From: Myxococcales bacterium
GTDB lineage: Bacteria > Myxococcota > Myxococcia > Myxococcales > Myxococcaceae
Assembly: GCA_030681895.1 (NCBI GenBank)
Contig: JAUXRI010000235.1
Span: 40,100 to 104,099, forward strand
DNA: 64,000 bases
Reading direction: 5' to 3'
Part shown: in pieces, positions 1 through 10,000 of the stretch
How positions within the stretch are numbered: position 1 is the first letter of the stretch
How the letters are laid out: every line of letters begins with the position of its first letter
Program-made: the position numbers and the translations under genes
The notes under the pieces: model-generated
Told to the model about the DNA's origin: nothing
What the model saw: only the letters and a program-made list of their open reading frames with translations
The model's database searches: none

Positions 1-26
1 CCGATCACACGCTCCAGCGCGCGCTG

Positions 27-1940
27 TCAGTTCTTCGGCCACTCGAAGAGCCAGAGCTGACCACCACCAACGACGCCTGCTCGACGCGCGCCGGCCTGCT
101 CGAGCAGCTGATCGGGGCCACCGTTCGCGACGATGCTCCAGCGGGCGCCCTTCTCTTTCGTGCGCTGCACCAGCGTCGAGAGGTCGGGCCGTGACTTCAC
201 GAAGACGATCTTCGTGCGCAGATCGGGGCTGAACAGCTCTCCAGGGAACGCGACGGACTCGTCCCACGTCACGACGTCGCCTTCCTTGAAGTTCTGCTCT
301 CGAAAAATCGCTTCGGGCTCTGGCCAGTTCCACGAGACGACCTGCTTGGTGTTCCGCTGCAGCGGCGTCCACGAGGGCGCGTCTTTCATCATCGACGGCC
401 AGCCGTAGGCGGGGTTCTTCGCGAGTTCCTGCTGACAGAGGAACAACGAGTAGCCGAAGAACGCGATCGTCACGAGCGAGACGGCGACCTTCACCACACG
501 CCACGGCGCCAGCGCCCAGACGAGCCCGATCGCCGCCACCCCTGCGATGGAGCTGCCCATCGAGTAGCGCGGCCAGAACGCCGACGGCACCGAGATCGCC
601 GCGAAGACCAGGTACCAGAGCGCGAGCGGCTGCCAGCGACGCTCCTTCTTCACGAGCGCAATGAGCGCGATGACGAGGCACGGAATCGCGACGCAGGTGA
701 AGGCGATGCCGAAGTACCCGTCGCGCAGGTCGGGGAAGTAGACGGCCTTGTCCCAGTGGCGGAGCTGATCGACGAAGCGGTCCAGCTCGCCGGGAATGCC
801 GAAGAAGGACGCGCGACCGCCCGGAGGCCCGCCGTACTGCGACGACGCGTCGTTCTCGCCAGGCAGCTTCCCGAAGAACGGCACCGTGATGACGAACGGC
901 CACGCCGGGTTGCCCATCACCAGCGCGTTCTGCAGGTACTTGTGACCACCGAGGAGCAGGAGGACCGCCGCAGAGCCGAGCTGATTGAAGAACACCGGCC
1001 TTCGGGCTGACGCTGCACGCAGCTCCACCACGGCGCGGAGCACGAGAATCGGCGCGTACAGCGCGAGGTGAAACAGCCCTGTGTGCTTGGTGCCGAGGTA
1101 CAGCCCGAACGCGACCGCCGAAGCCCAGCGGTCACGCTTCTCGATCGAGAACGCGCTGAAGTACGCACCGGTGCCCAACAGCGCGGCGCACGCGACGTCG
1201 ACGTGCACTGACGGCAGCTCGAGGAAGACCGGAGAGAAACACAGCCACGCCGCGCCCAGCGCCGTCGAGAACGCGCGAGAGGCGCCGAACCTGCGCGCCC
1301 ACGCGGCCGACACCAGCATGCCCATGAGTCCGAACGGCAATTGCGGCGCGTCGTCGAGCGAGGTGTTGCCGAGGAAGAAGCCGCTCCAGGCCGCGAGCAG
1401 GTGCACGTTGCGTGGGTAGCCGCGCGCCTGGTGGAAGCCCGTGTCCATGAAGGCCAGCGAGCCGTCCTGCACGATCGTGTTGGTGATCGTGGTGTGGAAC
1501 ATGAGGACGTCCCACCCCCAGGAGCGGAAGAACAACACCATGAAGACGCACCAGCCGAGGATGAGGGCGGCCGGCACCAGGAGCAGCACCGCCGGCTCCT
1601 TCGTCTCGAGCGCGTCGGCGACAAGGCGCTTCGGAACCCGCAGGTCTTCACGGAATTGCGCGAGCAGCGCGCCAGGCCCCGTGCCGTTCAACGACACCCA
1701 GCGCACGACGCCAAGCGACGCGCCCAGCGAGATGAGGAACAGGCTCACCGCGCCGATGGGACGGACGAGATCCGCCAGCATGAACGTGACGACGATCAAC
1801 GAGACGAAGCTCATCAACGCGACAAGCAGCCGATCGAACACTCCGCGGTCGCGGAAGTAGTGCACCGAGACGGCGTACCCCGCGCCGACCGGAGCCAGCG
1901 TCGCCACCACCAACCAGAGGGCCCGGAGGACGTCGATCAT
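27..1940 (-). CDS. Polytopic membrane protein, GT-C glycosyltransferase-like
   Basis: A 637-aa integral membrane protein with roughly ten or more hydrophobic segments spread over residues 1-490, then a soluble C-terminal tail of about 120 residues. A long loop after the third membrane span contains acidic and aromatic residues (WGWDVLMFH region), as in GT-C membrane glycosyltransferases that take sugars from polyprenyl-phosphate donors. No diagnostic catalytic motif could be confirmed. It starts at ATG 1940 and is divergent from the methyltransferase at 2056, leaving 115 bp that must hold both promoters. Its neighbours (epimerase, GT2, amidotransferase) suggest a role in surface glycan assembly. 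The fold assignment is inference; membrane location is clear. Confidence 0.6.
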   Translation of the reverse strand: MIDVLRALWLVVATLAPVGAGYAVSVHYFRDRGVFDRLLVALMSFVSLIVVTFMLADLVRPIGAVSLFLISLGASLGVVRWVSLNGTGPGALLAQFREDLRVPKRLVADALETKEPAVLLLVPAALILGWCVFMVLFFRSWGWDVLMFHTTITNTIVQDGSLAFMDTGFHQARGYPRNVHLLAAWSGFFLGNTSLDDAPQLPFGLMGMLVSAAWARRFGASRAFSTALGAAWLCFSPVFLELPSVHVDVACAALLGTGAYFSAFSIEKRDRWASAVAFGLYLGTKHTGLFHLALYAPILVLRAVVELRAASARRPVFFNQLGSAAVLLLLGGHKYLQNALVMGNPAWPFVITVPFFGKLPGENDASSQYGGPPGGRASFFGIPGELDRFVDQLRHWDKAVYFPDLRDGYFGIAFTCVAIPCLVIALIALVKKERRWQPLALWYLVFAAISVPSAFWPRYSMGSSIAGVAAIGLVWALAPWRVVKVAVSLVTIAFFGYSLFLCQQELAKNPAYGWPSMMKDAPSWTPLQRNTKQVVSWNWPEPEAIFREQNFKEGDVVTWDESVAFPGELFSPDLRTKIVFVKSRPDLSTLVQRTKEKGARWSIVANGGPDQLLEQAGARRAGVVGGGQLWLFEWPKN

Positions 1941-2055
1941 GCGCGGCGGGCACCGTACACCAGCGGTTCCAACGGCCTCGCGGAAACCACACCCTGCGCT
2001 TGGAAGGCCACGCGCAAACGGCTACATGCGGCGCTCTTTCGAGAGGGTCCAACCC

Positions 2056-3042
2056 ATGCGAGTCGAAGTCCTTCAGTGGCTGCAGTGCCCCGAGACGAAC
2101 GAGCCCCTCGAGTTGGCGCCCGGCGCCGAGACGGCGTCTGACGGCCACGTGATGCGCGGCACCCTCTCTACGAAGGGCGGCAAGCGCTACGACATCGTCG
2201 ACGGCGTGCCCGTGCTCATCCCCGGCTCGACGACGTCGCTCGAGAAAGAGACCGCCGACCGCTTCGCCGAAGAGTGGCACCGCTGGAGCGAGCTGCGGGA
2301 CTACTACGAGAAGCAGTTCCTCGACTGGGTGGCGCCCGTCGGGAAGGACGACTTCAAGGACAAGGTCGTCTTCGAAGGCGGCTGCGGCAAGGGCCGGCAC
2401 ACGCACGTCGTCGCGAACATGGGCGTGAAGGCCATCGTGTCGGTCGATCTCGGCACCTCGGCGTACGTCGCGTTCCGCAACACGCGGCACCTCACCAACG
2501 CGCACGTCGTCATCGGCGATCTGCTGCAGCCGCCCGTGCAGCGGGTGTTCGATCTCGCGTTCTCGGTCGGCGTGCTGCACCACCTGCCGGATCCGCGCGC
2601 GGGCTTCTTGTCGCTGTCGTCGAAGGTCAAGCCTGGCGGCCGCGTGGTGTTCTGGGTCTACGGCCACGAGAACAACGAGTGGATCACCCGGTTCGTCGAC
2701 CCCGTGCGCAAGCAGCTGACCGCGCGGCTCGACTCGAACGTGCTCCGCGCGCTCTCGGCGGTTCCGACGGCGGGTCTCTTCGGCCTCATCAAGGTGGCCT
2801 ACGACAAGAAGCGCAACCCGTTCGTGGCCAGCCTGCCGTACGGCGAGTACTTCGCCTCGATGCACGACTTCCCGTTCGATGAGCTGCACAGCATCGTGTT
2901 CGATCAGCTCGTGACGCCGGTCGCGTACTACCTGCGCGGCGACGAGGTGCGGGCCTGGTTCGAAGGCAAGCCGTTCAGCAACGTCGAGGTGCGCTGGCAC
3001 CGGAAGTACAGCTGGACCGGCACCGCGCAGATTCCCAGCTGA
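2056..3042 (+). CDS. SAM-dependent methyltransferase with Trm112-like N-terminus
   Basis: 328-aa protein. The first 55 residues resemble a Trm112-like module (LQCPETNEPLEL, then YDIVDGVPVLIPG). A class I methyltransferase fold follows, with the glycine-rich SAM-binding motif I VFEGGCGKGRHT near residue 110 and an acidic strand VVSVDLG after it; FSVGVLHHLPDP near residue 175 fits motif IV/post-IV. The start is ATG 2056 because the open frame upstream to 1939 has unnatural composition, while MRVEVLQWLQCP begins the recognisable domain. It converges with the epimerase gene, 3 nt away. Such two-part enzymes are common in polysaccharide clusters. The substrate is unknown. Confidence 0.8.
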   Translation: MRVEVLQWLQCPETNEPLELAPGAETASDGHVMRGTLSTKGGKRYDIVDGVPVLIPGSTTSLEKETADRFAEEWHRWSELRDYYEKQFLDWVAPVGKDDFKDKVVFEGGCGKGRHTHVVANMGVKAIVSVDLGTSAYVAFRNTRHLTNAHVVIGDLLQPPVQRVFDLAFSVGVLHHLPDPRAGFLSLSSKVKPGGRVVFWVYGHENNEWITRFVDPVRKQLTARLDSNVLRALSAVPTAGLFGLIKVAYDKKRNPFVASLPYGEYFASMHDFPFDELHSIVFDQLVTPVAYYLRGDEVRAWFEGKPFSNVEVRWHRKYSWTGTAQIPS

Positions 3043-3045
3043 CGA

Positions 3046-4011
3046 CTACTTCCACCCGTCGGCGTCGGCCGTCTTGAACCACTCGGCGAAGCGCGCGAGC
3101 CCCTGGTCGATGGGCGTCGTCGCCTTCCAGCCGAGGAGCCGTTCAGCCTTCTCGGTCGCTGCACAGGTCAGCGGCACGTCTCCAGGCTGATCCGGCTGGT
3201 GGTCGAGCTTCGCCTTCTGGCCCAGCGCCTTCTCGATGCCTGACACGAGATCGCTCAGCGTGACGGGCCGCGAACCGCCGAGGTTGAGCACCTCGAACTG
3301 GGGCCAGCGGTGATCGAGCGCTGCGATGACGCCGCGAACCGTGTCGTCGACGAACGTGTAGTCACGGGCCGACTTGCCATCGCCGAAGAAGGGCACGGTC
3401 TCGTTCCGGCCGATCAGCCGGGCGAACTTCGCGATCGCGAGATCAGGCCGCTGCCGCGGGCCGTACACCGTGAAGAACCGCAGCGCGCACGTCTCGAGGC
3501 CGTACAGGTGCGCGAAGGTGGCGCAGAGCATCTCGCCCGCGATCTTGGTCGCCGCGTACGGAGACACCGGCCGATCGATCCGATCGTCCTCCGAGAACGG
3601 AGCGTTCGAGCGCGCGCCATACACCGACGACGACGACGCAAAGACGAAGCGGCTCGCCTTCGCCTTCCGCGCGGCCTCGAGCATGTTCGTCGTGCCGTCG
3701 ACGTTGACCTCGGAATAGAGCAACGGCTGCGCGATGGACGGCCGCACGCCTGCACGAGCTGCGAGGTGGATGACTCCCGCGCCCTGCCCTGCCGCTGCGA
3801 ACGCCTTCTCGACGTCGGCCACGTTGCGAAGGTCGCCCTCGACGAACATGACGCCGAGCGACGTCAGCCGCGCCGCCGTGCGTCGCTTGATAGCGGGATC
3901 GTAGAACGTGTCGAAGCAGTCGAGCACCGTCACGCGATCGCCGCGTTTCACCAGGCCCTCGGCCACGTGCGAGCCGATGAAGCCCGCGCCTCCGGTCAAC
4001 AAGACGTTCAC
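3046..4011 (-). CDS. NAD-dependent epimerase/dehydratase (extended SDR)
   Basis: 321-aa extended short-chain dehydrogenase. The N-terminal Rossmann motif GGAGFIGSH starts at about residue 6, VEGDLRN follows, and the catalytic Tyr-Lys pair is in SPYAATK near residue 145; FFTVYGPRQRPD is the usual motif of nucleotide-sugar epimerases such as UDP-glucuronate/UDP-glucose 4-epimerase types. The chosen start is GTG 4011, which overlaps the TGA of the upstream asparagine synthase gene as GTGA, implying translational coupling; the longer open frame is read-through of that gene in another frame. It probably makes a nucleotide sugar for the local glycan pathway. The exact sugar cannot be told. Confidence 0.85.
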   Translation of the reverse strand: MNVLLTGGAGFIGSHVAEGLVKRGDRVTVLDCFDTFYDPAIKRRTAARLTSLGVMFVEGDLRNVADVEKAFAAAGQGAGVIHLAARAGVRPSIAQPLLYSEVNVDGTTNMLEAARKAKASRFVFASSSSVYGARSNAPFSEDDRIDRPVSPYAATKIAGEMLCATFAHLYGLETCALRFFTVYGPRQRPDLAIAKFARLIGRNETVPFFGDGKSARDYTFVDDTVRGVIAALDHRWPQFEVLNLGGSRPVTLSDLVSGIEKALGQKAKLDHQPDQPGDVPLTCAATEKAERLLGWKATTPIDQGLARFAEWFKTADADGWK

Positions 4012-5915
4012 GGTGTCGTCCCCTTCCCGAGCCAGCGCCTTCGCCAGAGTTCGAACATCAACAGTGCCCACAGCGGCTTGCGGTGATCGACCCGATCGGA
4101 CTGGTGCTCGTCGATCAACCGCCGCACCACCTTCGGCTCGAAGAAGCCGGCCTGCGCCACGGCCTGCTCCGAGAGCAGATCTTCGATGAGCGGACGGAGC
4201 GGGCCTTTGAGCCACGCGGCCACCGGCAACGCGAAGCCGTGCTTCTTCCGGTAGAGGATCTCGGCGGGCAGCAACGGCTCCAGCGCCTTCTTGAGCAGCC
4301 ATTTGCGCGTGGTGCCCCGCATCTTGAGCGAGAACGGCAACGACATCGCGAGCTCGACGACGCGCGTGTCGAGGAACGGCGCGCGCACCTCGAGCGAGGC
4401 CGCCATCGACGCGCGGTCCACTTTCACGAGGATGTCGTCCTTCATGTAGAAGTGAACGTAGAAGCGCTCGACCTGCTCGATGCCCGACTCCCGGCGCGAC
4501 GAGGCGAACGCATCGAGCGGCGCATAGATGTCGGCGACGCCGTCACCCGGAGCCCGCCACGCGGGCGTCAACACCTCCTGCACCGCTTCTGGCGTGAACG
4601 ACGCGATCCACGCCTGGTGCCGGTGATGCGGGGGCCGCCCGAGGCCGCCGAGGAACTGGCGAGCCCGGAAGTCGAGGCTCATGTACGCGCCCGACTTCGG
4701 GAGCAACGAGGTGAGCGCTCCTGCCTTGTCCCACAGCGCACGCGGGAGCCCGCCCAGCGCCACGCCAATGGGGTGCGCGAGGAAGCTGTCGTAGCCCGCG
4801 AAGAGTTCGTCTGCGCCGTCGCCACCGAGCGCGACCGTCACGTGCTTCCGCGTGAACTTCGAGAGCAGGTACGTCGGCACATACGACGGGTCGGCGAACG
4901 GCTCGTCGAGTTGGTCGGCCACCTGTGGCACGAGGTCGACACAGGCCTGCGCCGACAGCGTCTCTTCGTGGTGATCGGTGCCCAGGTGCTTCGCGACGAG
5001 GCGCGCGTAGCTGCTCTCGTCGAAGCTCGCCTCCGAGAAGCCGATGCTGAACGTCTTGAGCGAGCCCTTCGGCACTTCCCGTGCCGCGAGCGCGGTGACG
5101 GCGCTCGAGTCGATACCACCCGAGAGGAAGACACCCAGCGGCACGTCGGACACGAGGCGGCGCTTCACGGCGCCAGCGAGCTCCTCACGGAGCTTGTCGC
5201 ACGCAGCGTCGACCGAGGCCGGCAGCTGCTCCATCAACGAGTGCTCGGGTGCGTCGGGCACGCGGTAGTACGGCTCCACGCGCAGCCGGCCGTTCTCGTA
5301 CACGGCGAAGTGAGACTCGGGCAGCTTGCGCACGCCGCCGAGGATCGAGTCAGGCGTCGGCACGCAATCGAACGCGAGGTACCGCCGCAGCGCCGCAGCA
5401 TCGACCTGCCGCGGACAGGCCGGGTGCTGGAGCAGGCCCTTGAGCTCGCTGCCGAAGATCAGCCCCCACGGACCCTCGGCCACGTACACGGGCTTCTTGC
5501 CGAAGCGATCGCGCGCCAGGACCAGCCGCCGGGCCTTCGCGTCCCAGATGGCCACGCCGAACATGCCGTGAATGCGCTCGAAGATGCCGGTGCCCCACTC
5601 CAGGTACCCGTGGAGGATCACCTCGGTGTCCGAGCGGTTCTCGAAGACGTGGCCCTTCTGCTCGAGCTCGGCCTTCAGCGGCTGGAAGTTGTAGATCTCA
5701 CCGTTGAAGACGATCGTCGCGTGCGCCGCCGTCATCGGCTGATGGCCACCGGAGACGTCGATGATCGACAACCGCCGAAATCCGAGCGCGCACGGGCCGT
5801 CGAGGTGAAAGCCGTCGTCGTCAGGCCCGCGATGGGAGATGGCGGTGGCCATCGCGCGGACGATCGGCTCCTCTGCTGGTGCTCCCGAGGTGACGAAGCC
5901 GACGATGCCGCACAT
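4008..5915 (-). CDS. asnB: Asparagine synthase (glutamine-hydrolysing) family amidotransferase
   Basis: 635-aa two-domain class II glutamine amidotransferase. The sequence begins MCGIVGF, so Cys2 becomes the N-terminal nucleophile after Met removal; ISHRGPDD and FNGEIYNF are glutaminase-domain motifs. The synthetase domain has the ATP-pyrophosphatase signature LSGGIDSS at residues 264-271 and a C-terminal RAPFLDTRVVEL/RKKHGFALP region typical of AsnB. Full family length. The gene lies between a GT2 gene (3 nt upstream) and an epimerase (overlapping), so it may aminate a sugar or a peptide-like glycan substituent rather than make free asparagine; AsnB paralogues in polysaccharide loci are frequent. 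The molecular family is certain, the physiological substrate is not. Confidence 0.92.
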   Translation of the reverse strand: MCGIVGFVTSGAPAEEPIVRAMATAISHRGPDDDGFHLDGPCALGFRRLSIIDVSGGHQPMTAAHATIVFNGEIYNFQPLKAELEQKGHVFENRSDTEVILHGYLEWGTGIFERIHGMFGVAIWDAKARRLVLARDRFGKKPVYVAEGPWGLIFGSELKGLLQHPACPRQVDAAALRRYLAFDCVPTPDSILGGVRKLPESHFAVYENGRLRVEPYYRVPDAPEHSLMEQLPASVDAACDKLREELAGAVKRRLVSDVPLGVFLSGGIDSSAVTALAAREVPKGSLKTFSIGFSEASFDESSYARLVAKHLGTDHHEETLSAQACVDLVPQVADQLDEPFADPSYVPTYLLSKFTRKHVTVALGGDGADELFAGYDSFLAHPIGVALGGLPRALWDKAGALTSLLPKSGAYMSLDFRARQFLGGLGRPPHHRHQAWIASFTPEAVQEVLTPAWRAPGDGVADIYAPLDAFASSRRESGIEQVERFYVHFYMKDDILVKVDRASMAASLEVRAPFLDTRVVELAMSLPFSLKMRGTTRKWLLKKALEPLLPAEILYRKKHGFALPVAAWLKGPLRPLIEDLLSEQAVAQAGFFEPKVVRRLIDEHQSDRVDHRKPLWALLMFELWRRRWLGKGTTP

Positions 5916-5918
5916 GGG

Positions 5919-6899
5919 TCACTCCCGGCGTTCCGGAACCTTCGTCTGGCCCTTCGCGATCACCGAGCCGACCAGGTACGGCCGCTTGCCCTGGCTCTCG
6001 TAGTACGTGCGAATCACGACCTCGGCCAGCAGACCGACGAGGATCGCCTGAATACCCGTGAGTCCCGCGATGCCCGCGAACAAGGGCAGCGGCGTCGCGA
6101 CGAAGTCTCGCAGCCCGGCGATCTTCAGCCCCACGGCCGTCGCGGCGGCGATGAACGAGAGCATCAGCGACACCATGCCGAACCCGCCGAACACGTAGAT
6201 GGGCTTGGTGAGGTACTGGAACAGGAACTTCACGACGATGAGGTCGAGCACCACGCGCGGAATGCGGCCGAAGCCGTACTTCGACACGCCAGCGACGCGA
6301 GCGCGGTGGTTCACCACCATCTCGGTGACGCGGGCTCCCTGCCAGTGCGCGTAGATGGGAATGAAGCGGTGCATCTCGCCGTACAGCTTCACGCCTTCGA
6401 TCACGTCGCGGCGGTAGGCCTTCAAGGTGCAGCCGTAATCGTGCAACTGAACGCCCGACAGCCACGAGATGAGCCCGTTCGCGACCTTCGACGGCAACAC
6501 GCGCAGGCCCGAGTCCTGGCGGTTCTTTCGCCAGCCCGACACGCACTCGTAGCCCTCGGCCATCTTGGCGAGCATCTTCGGGATCTCGGCGGGGTCGTTC
6601 TGCAGGTCGCCGTCCATCGGGATGATGACCTCGCCGTTCGCGCGCTCGATGCCGGCGGCCAGCGCGGCGGTCTGCCCGAAGTTGCGCCGGAACTTCACCA
6701 GCACCACCGCGTCGTCCTGCTTCGCGATGGCCTCGAGCACGCTGTAGGTCTTGTCGGTCGACCCGTCGTCGACGAACACCATCTCGAACGACTTGCCAAA
6801 CGCGACGAGCACGCCCTTGAGCTCGTCGTACAGAGCACGGGCGTTGTCTTCTTCGTTGAAGAACGGGACGACGACCGACAGGTCGATGGACGCAGGCAT
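5919..6899 (-). CDS. Family 2 glycosyltransferase (ArnC/GtrB/DPM-like) with two membrane helices
   Basis: 326 aa. The GT-A catalytic domain begins LSVVVPFFNEE, has FVDDGSTD near residue 45 and the metal/nucleotide-binding DGDLQNDP near residue 95; QLHDYGCTLKAYRR is typical of polyprenyl-phosphate hexose synthases. Two C-terminal hydrophobic segments (about residues 230-255 and 265-290) place it at the inner membrane. Such enzymes transfer a sugar from a nucleotide to undecaprenyl phosphate, which would feed the GT-C-like protein near the left edge. I chose ATG 6899; an in-frame ATG at 6938 is also possible and has a GGAGAGG 11 nt upstream, but its codons look non-coding. The asparagine synthase gene follows 3 nt downstream. 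Confidence 0.87.
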   Translation of the reverse strand: MPASIDLSVVVPFFNEEDNARALYDELKGVLVAFGKSFEMVFVDDGSTDKTYSVLEAIAKQDDAVVLVKFRRNFGQTAALAAGIERANGEVIIPMDGDLQNDPAEIPKMLAKMAEGYECVSGWRKNRQDSGLRVLPSKVANGLISWLSGVQLHDYGCTLKAYRRDVIEGVKLYGEMHRFIPIYAHWQGARVTEMVVNHRARVAGVSKYGFGRIPRVVLDLIVVKFLFQYLTKPIYVFGGFGMVSLMLSFIAAATAVGLKIAGLRDFVATPLPLFAGIAGLTGIQAILVGLLAEVVIRTYYESQGKRPYLVGSVIAKGQTKVPERRE

Positions 6900-7037
6900 C
6901 GCCGCGCGACGTAGCAGAACCCGATGGGCGGTCGACATGATTGTGCCTGCCTCTCCGTCGAGAACTGGCCCGCAGCCCCTGTCCGTTGGTCGCCAGCCTG
7001 CTTGAACCCGGCTCCCGGGGCCGTTACGTGCGCGCCA

Positions 7038-10000
7038 ATGTTTTCGCCTGGCATCGACGGCTTCACCCTCGACGATCTCTACCAGCCAGCCGGCCTCGAG
7101 CGCCTGTTCAGCCGCTTCTGCATGGAGCTGCGCGCCCTCTCCCCCGACGTCGCCAGCCGCTATGACGCGTACCGCGCCGCCATCGCCGCAGGCCGAGCGC
7201 GTGGAGGCCTGACCGCCCCGCAGGAGTCAGACCTGCTCGTCGACGTGGCTGCCTTCACCTCGAAGTTCGTCTCGCGGCTGTTCCGCATCGATCGCGAGCT
7301 CGGCACGCTGAAGAAGCAGCTCACGGGAGAGCTCGGCCTCTTCGACTTCAAGCGCGAGTTCGTCACCCGCCGCGTCTTCAAGAAGGGCGCAGGCGATCGA
7401 CCGAAGCGCGACGAACTGCCCGAACTCGATCGCCGCATGGCGCTGCTGCTGAAGCTCGGCTTCGCGGCTGATCTCCCACCGGTACCAGAAGGCCACCCGC
7501 ACCACGGGCCTGATCATGAACGCGCGCTCGCGGAAGCCGTGCTGACGCTGATGAACGTGGAGCGGCACTTCGCGGGCCAGAAGGACGCTCCGGCGCTCGT
7601 CGAGACGTGGACGGGCGTTCGAGCAGCGCTGCTCTCGACTGACGCGGGGAAGGCCGCCTTCGGCTCCACGCTGATCGGCGAAGAGCTCGTCCAGGTGCGT
7701 GGGCTCCTCTCACTCGCCGACCGGTGGACGTACGCCTGCGCGAGCTTCACCCACACCTTCGAGGGCTGGAGCACGATTCACCAGCCGAAGCCGCTCGTGT
7801 TCGACGCGCTCGTCGAGCTCAAGACGCCGAACCCCGAGACGCCCGAGATCTTCGAAGGCCCTGACGCGCACCTGCGCCGGCGCGACGGCTTCGGCCTGAC
7901 CGACCCCCGCTTCAGCCCGCGCGAGGTGATGAACGAGGTCGACTACTGCGTGGTGTGTCACGAGCGCGAGAAGGACTCGTGCAGCAAGGGCTTCAAGGAG
8001 AAGGACCCGATCGCCGCGGGCAACACGTTCAAGAAGAACCCGCTCGGCGTGCCGCTCGCCGGCTGTCCGCTCGAGGAGCACATCAGCGAGATGCACGTGC
8101 TCAAGGCCCGTGGCGACTCGCTCGGTGCGCTCACCATGGTGATGCTCGACAACCCGATGTGCCCGGGCACAGGTCACCGCATCTGCAACGACTGCCTGAA
8201 GGCCTGCATCTTCCAGAAGCAGGAGCCGGTGAACATTCCGCAGATCGAGACGAGCACGCTGACCGACGTGCTGGCGATGCCGTACGGCTTCGAGATCTAC
8301 GGGCTGCTCACGCGGTGGAACCCGCTCAACGCACGCCGGCCATACGCGGCTCCCGCCAACGGCAAGAACGTGATGGTCGTCGGCCTGGGCCCGGCTGGCT
8401 ACACGCTCTCGCATTACCTCCTCCACGAGGGCTTCACGGTCGCTGGCATCGACGGCTTGAAGATCGAGCCGTTCCCTGACGCGCTGACAGGCAAGAACGG
8501 GCACGCGCTCACGCCGATTCGCGACTGGAGAGAGATCGCTTCGACGCTCGACACCCGCATCCTCGAGGGCTTCGGCGGCGTCAGCGAGTACGGCATCACG
8601 GTGCGGTGGGACAAGTCGTTCCTCACGCTCATTCACCTCACGCTTGCGCGGCGCGAAGGCTTCAAGGCGTACGGCGGCATCCGGTTCGGCGGCACGCTCA
8701 CGGTGGACGACGCGTGGGCGATGGGCGTCGATCACGTCGCGATCGCGGCCGGCGCGGGCAAGCCGACCCTCGTGCCGATGAAGAACAACCTGCTGCGCGG
8801 CGTGCGCGCGGCCAGTGACTTCCTGATGGCGCTGCAGCTCACCGGTGCGTTCAAGAAGGACTCGTTGGCGAACATGCAGGTGCGGCTCCCTGCGCTCGTC
8901 ATCGGCGGCGGCCTCACCGGCATCGACACTGCGACGGAGCTGTTCGCGTACTACCCGGTGCAGGTCGAGAAGGTGCTGAGCCGGCACGAGTCGCTGTCTG
9001 GCTCGATCGGCGAGGCGGCCGTGTTCGCGAAGCTGAACGCCGAGGAGCTCGAGGTGTACCGGGAGTTCCTGGAGCACGGCCGCGCGATTCGGTCCGAGCG
9101 TGAGCGCGCAGCGAAGGCCCACGAGGCGCCTGACTTCATTCCGCTGGTGCGCGGCTGGGGCGGCGTGTCGTTGTGCTACCGGCGCAGCCTCGCGGAGTCT
9201 CCGGCGTATCGCCTGAACCATGAAGAAGTCGTCGAGGCGCTCGAAGAAGGCATTCGGTTCATCGAGCGCGTGACCCCCATCGAAGCGGTGCCCGACGAGT
9301 TCGGCGCGGTGAAGGCGCTGAAGTTCGAGCGCATGGCCGTGAGCGACGGAAAACTGAAGGCCACTGGCACCTTCTACGAGTTGCCCGCGCGCACCGTGTG
9401 CGTCGCTGCCGGCACCGCGCCGAACGTCACCTACGAGCGCGAGTACCCCGGCACATTCAAGCTCGCGGCCAACGGCTCGGTGTTCCGCAGCCACGTCGTC
9501 GAAGAGGTGAACGGAGCGCTGGTGCTGCGCGAAGCCCCGGAGCACGCCGACATCGGTCGCGACACCGGCTTCTTCACCTCGTACGAGAAGCACGGGCGCT
9601 TCGTGACGTACTACGGAGACAATCACCCCACGTACAACGGCAACGTGGTGCGCGCGATGGCGTCGGCCCGCGATGGGTACCCCTCGGTGGTGCAGCTGTT
9701 CGCGAAGGAATTGGCGGCCCAGCGCGACGCCGATCAGCCGTCACGCGATGCAGGACGTACGACCTTCTTCCAGCGGCTCGACTCGGCGTTCCTCGCGACC
9801 GTCGAAGCGGTGAACCGGCTCACGCCCACCATCGTCGAGGTGATCATCCGGGCTCCGTACGCAGCGCAGCACTTCCTGCCCGGCCAGTTCTATCGGCTGC
9901 AGAACTTCGAGCGCACCGCGCCGATCGTCGAGGGCACGCGGCTGACGATGGAGGGCCTCGCGCTCACCGGCGCCTGGGTCGACAAGGAGAAGGGCCTGAT

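Noticed and set aside
4083..6914. 943-codon open frame on the plus strand
   Set aside because: It is antisense to the asparagine synthase and GT2 genes, has Arg/Glu/His/Leu-rich nonsense composition, and arises from GC-rich third positions.
7710..9626. 638-codon open frame on the minus strand
   Set aside because: Antisense shadow of the large oxidoreductase; no recognisable domain.
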